From assembly GCA_030632765.1 (NCBI GenBank), contig DAOVUC010000070.1, positions 1 through 7,721 of the forward strand: a stretch of DNA of 7,721 nt, given 5' to 3'. Numbering within the stretch: position 1 is the stretch's first letter; every line of letters starts with the position of its first letter. Both the position numbers and the translations under genes were made by a program. Origin of the DNA: Candidatus Dadabacteria bacterium (GTDB taxonomy: Bacteria > Desulfobacterota_D > UBA1144 > Nemesobacterales > UBA2774). The notes below the pieces were generated by a model that saw only the letters and a program-made list of their open reading frames with translations, ran no database searches and was not told the origin of the DNA. Shown one piece after another: positions 5,223 to 7,721 of the stretch.

Positions 5223-6584
5223 ATGTCCGATCGAACAAAAAAATTAGGTGCTTACGATAAAGAATTTGTTTGGCATCCCTTTACTCAGATGAAGGAGTAC
5301 GCGCAGAAAGACCCTATAGTAATAGAGGGAGGGGAAGGGGCTTATTTAATCGATTCTGAGGGCAATAAATATATAGACGGGGTATCTTCGCTCTGGGTAA
5401 ATATACACGGTCATAAAGTCCCTGAGATAGACAACGCTATTAAAAACCAAGTCGATAAGCTGAGCCACAGTACATTGCTTGGAGTTACAAACCCCCCTGC
5501 TGCAGAGCTCGCTAAAGAGCTCATAGAGCTTTGCCCACAAGGACTAAAAAAGGTTTTTTATTCAGGCGACGGCGCAAGCGCGGTAGAGGTCGCTCTTAAA
5601 ATGGCTTTTCAGTACTGGAGGCACAAAGGGGGTCCCGAAAAGAAGACAAAGTTTGTCTGTTTAGAGAACGGTTATCACGGCGATACCCTGGGCGCTGTGT
5701 CAGTGGGTGGTATTGATTTATTTCATTCTACGTTTGGCCCTCTTTTGTTTGAGACTTTTCGTGCCCCATCATATTACTGCTACCGCTGTCCTTTAAATAA
5801 AACATATCCGTCTTGCGATCTTGCGTGCGCCACAGAGCTTGATAAAATACTTTCTGAACATCACGAGGATATAGCGGCGGTGATATTAGAGCCCTATGTT
5901 CAGGCGGCAGGTGGCATGATAGTCTCTCCTGAGGGTTATTTAAAAAGCGTAAGAGAATCTTGTGACAAGTATGACGTGCTTCTCATTCTTGACGAGGTGG
6001 CTACTGGTTTTGGGAGAACAGGCCGCATGTTCGCTTGTGAGCACGAAGACGTTACCCCTGATATGCTGGTTCTCGGAAAGGGATTAACCGGTGGTTATCT
6101 GCCGCTCTCAGCAACAATTACTACACAGGAAGTTTATGACGCATTTTTAGGTGATTACGAGGAGTTTAAGACCTTCTTTCATGGACACAGCTATGCCGGA
6201 AACCCTCTATCCTGCGCCGCTTCAATGGGAAACTTGCAGGCTTTTGAAAACTACAACACGCTTGAAGAGTTACAAGAGAAAGTCCAATTTTTAGAAGATG
6301 AATTAAAGGAGTTCGGTGGCCTCAAGCATGTTGGCAATGTAAGGAGTAAAGGCTTTATGGTGGGAATTGAGCTTGTAGAGGATAAAGAGACTAAAGAACC
6401 ATATGCACCTGAGTCTAAAATCGGGTGGAAAGTTGCAGACCATGCTATGGAAAACGGAGTTCTTCTTCGCCCACTAGGGAATGTGGTAGTTCTCATGCCG
6501 CCTGTCGGTATACCTATGGAGGATTTAAAGAAGCTCGTCCGGGTTACTTACAGCTCGATTAAAAAGGCAACTGAAGAGTCTTGA
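5223..6584 (+). CDS. bioA: Adenosylmethionine-8-amino-7-oxononanoate aminotransferase
   Basis: A 453-residue PLP enzyme of normal BioA length, which transfers the amino group of S-adenosylmethionine to KAPA to give 7,8-diaminononanoate, the antepenultimate step of biotin synthesis, in the cytoplasm. Diagnostic features are the N-terminal WHPFTQMKEY (17-26), SSLWVNIHGH (55-64), the phosphate-binding GDGASA (115-120), ENGYHGDT (148-155), PLP-ring aspartate D257 in LILDEVATGFGRTG, Schiff-base lysine K286 in LGKGLTGG, and HGHSYAGNPL (320-329). Residues 186-202 hold a Cys quartet, C-x2-C-x8-C-x3-C, in a loop before the LEPYVQAAGGM motif. The ATG at 5223 has no clear Shine-Dalgarno sequence but fits the family N-terminus. 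The stop TGA overlaps a possible TTG start of bioF. It sits between the bioB stub and bioF, confirming a biotin role over other class III aminotransferases. Confidence 0.96.
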   Translation: MSDRTKKLGAYDKEFVWHPFTQMKEYAQKDPIVIEGGEGAYLIDSEGNKYIDGVSSLWVNIHGHKVPEIDNAIKNQVDKLSHSTLLGVTNPPAAELAKELIELCPQGLKKVFYSGDGASAVEVALKMAFQYWRHKGGPEKKTKFVCLENGYHGDTLGAVSVGGIDLFHSTFGPLLFETFRAPSYYCYRCPLNKTYPSCDLACATELDKILSEHHEDIAAVILEPYVQAAGGMIVSPEGYLKSVRESCDKYDVLLILDEVATGFGRTGRMFACEHEDVTPDMLVLGKGLTGGYLPLSATITTQEVYDAFLGDYEEFKTFFHGHSYAGNPLSCAASMGNLQAFENYNTLEELQEKVQFLEDELKEFGGLKHVGNVRSKGFMVGIELVEDKETKEPYAPESKIGWKVADHAMENGVLLRPLGNVVVLMPPVGIPMEDLKKLVRVTYSSIKKATEES

Positions 6585-6613
6585 GCAAAATTAAGATCTC
6601 TAACTATAAAATT

Positions 6614-7721
6614 ATGCATGACCCACTTGAATGGATAAAAGAAGAGTTAAAAGTAATCCGAGATCAACGGCTGTTCCGTTTATTGACCGAGCTGGAAACC
6701 GGGCAGTCTCCTGAAGTCACGATCTACGGGAAAAGGTATGTCCTTCTCGGATCAAACAGTTACCTGGGTCTAAGTGTCGACCCAAAAGTTGTTGAGTCTG
6801 CAAAGCTCGCGTTGGAAAAGTACGGCACTGGCTCTGGCGGGTCGCGTCTAGTGAGCGGTAGCTCTGATCTGCATAGAATGCTCGAGGAAAAGATAGCACA
6901 GTTTAAGAACACTGAGTCTTCCATCCTGTTTAGCTCGGGGTATCTGGCAAATATAGGGACGATTTCAGCCCTGGTTGGAAGTGACGACATAATCTACAGC
7001 GATGAGCTTAACCACGCTTCCATCATTGACGGAGCCAGGCTCTCGCGGGCTGAAATAAAAGTATATAAGCATCTTGACCTTAATCATGTTCTCGAACTAC
7101 TGAACCCTGATAAGAATAAAAAATGTAAGAAACTCATAGTAACCGACACAGTGTTTAGTATGGACGGGGACCTTGTCCCATTGCCGGAGTTGGTTGAGAT
7201 TTCAGAACAGTATGGCTGTATGTTGATGATTGATGAAGCGCACGCAACAGGAGTGCTGGGGAAAAGAGGGAGCGGAGCTACGGAGCATTTCGGTGTTGAA
7301 GACCGGGTGCCGATTGTGATGGGAACTCTTTCAAAGGCTGTCGGTTCTTTAGGTGGTTATATTGCGGGAAGTAAAGAATTAATTGATTTTATCAGAAACC
7401 GAGTTAGGAGCTATATATTCGATACCTCTCTACCTCCGGCATCTCTTGCCGCCTCCCTTACTGCAATCGATATTATAGAGAATGAACCTGAGCGAAGAGA
7501 GCACCTATGGAATATGGTAGACCAATTTAAATCCGGCATTGAAAATACAGGGCTTCATGTACTGCCTTCTCATTCCGCTATCATTCCTGTGTTAATTGGA
7601 GATGCGGAGCCCGCTCTTAATTTTGCCAGGGTGCTAAGAGAAAATGGGGTTTTTACTCCTGCCGTAAGACCCCCTTCGGTCCCACACGGTATGTGCAGAA
7701 TAAGGGCAACTATAATGTCTC
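6614..7721 (+). CDS. bioF: 8-amino-7-oxononanoate synthase, 3'-truncated by window edge
   Basis: An open frame of 369 codons running off the right edge. It encodes an alpha-oxoamine synthase that joins pimeloyl-ACP or pimeloyl-CoA with alanine to make KAPA, using PLP. Visible features are N-terminal DPLEWIKEEL (3-12), SNSYLGL (47-53), GTGSGGSRLVSG (71-82), H134 in ELNHASIIDG (stacks on PLP), D207 and H210 in MIDEAHATGVLG, Schiff-base K241 in TLSKAVGSLGGY, and RIRATIMS (362-369), which lies near the family C-terminus. BioF is about 385-395 residues, so only some 15-25 are missing. I chose the ATG at 6614 because it matches the usual family start. A TTG at 6581 is in frame, adds 11 residues and overlaps the bioA stop as TTGA, so translational coupling is an alternative. 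Glycine C-acetyltransferase (Kbl) and 5-aminolevulinate synthase share the fold, but the position directly after bioA decides for BioF. Confidence 0.94.
   Translation, partial: MHDPLEWIKEELKVIRDQRLFRLLTELETGQSPEVTIYGKRYVLLGSNSYLGLSVDPKVVESAKLALEKYGTGSGGSRLVSGSSDLHRMLEEKIAQFKNTESSILFSSGYLANIGTISALVGSDDIIYSDELNHASIIDGARLSRAEIKVYKHLDLNHVLELLNPDKNKKCKKLIVTDTVFSMDGDLVPLPELVEISEQYGCMLMIDEAHATGVLGKRGSGATEHFGVEDRVPIVMGTLSKAVGSLGGYIAGSKELIDFIRNRVRSYIFDTSLPPASLAASLTAIDIIENEPERREHLWNMVDQFKSGIENTGLHVLPSHSAIIPVLIGDAEPALNFARVLRENGVFTPAVRPPSVPHGMCRIRATIMS

Noticed and set aside
6251..6990. Minus-strand ORFs inside bioA and bioF (6251-6496, 6717-6899, 6760-6990)
   Set aside because: Antisense shadows of conserved PLP-enzyme coding sequence.
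1..7721. CRISPR array, tRNA or rRNA genes, transposase, phage or defence genes
   Set aside because: I saw no regularly spaced repeats, no cloverleaf or rRNA-like stretch, and no recombinase, capsid or nuclease motifs in any frame.

Overview
The window is a chromosomal segment of moderate GC content, probably from an uncultured Gram-negative bacterium. One gene opens with a classical Sec signal peptide, which points to a periplasmic enzyme. The intergenic repeats resemble short GTCATTCCCGAA / GTCATTTCGAAC families seen in many environmental genomes. The lineage cannot be fixed from the sequence; a deltaproteobacterial or Dadabacteria-like origin is only a guess. The standard genetic code fits, because TGA is the natural stop of bioA and of the bioB remnant.

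Layout from left to right. (1) The C-terminal 60% or so of a glutamate synthase small subunit (gltD) enters from the left edge. (2) A non-coding stretch of about 460 bp holds short palindromic repeats and, on the minus strand, a doubtful small membrane ORF. (3) The C-terminal end of an arylsulfatase follows, without its catalytic domain. (4) Next is a secreted HAD-family phosphatase gene, complete except for one in-frame TGA where relatives are expected to have Trp. (5) On the opposite strand lies a two-gene unit: an NAD-type aldehyde dehydrogenase followed 24 nt later by a SnoaL/NTF2-like protein. It has a strong Shine-Dalgarno sequence and a TATAAT box. (6) Back on the plus strand is a biotin cluster: the last 40 or so codons of a lost bioB, then intact bioA, then bioF running off the right edge.

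How the genes work together. BioF makes 8-amino-7-oxononanoate (KAPA) and BioA converts it to 7,8-diaminononanoate, so the right end is the middle of biotin synthesis. The bioB stub shows that the cluster once began with, or recombined with, biotin synthase. GltD would serve ammonia assimilation with a GltB expected to the left. The aldehyde dehydrogenase pair is probably an independent catabolic or detoxification unit.

The most notable theme is gene decay. Three plus-strand genes (sulfatase, HAD phosphatase, bioB) are each broken in a different way within about 4 kb, around an intact minus-strand pair. I found no phage, transposase, CRISPR, tRNA or rRNA, and nothing that I can defend as a wholly new system.
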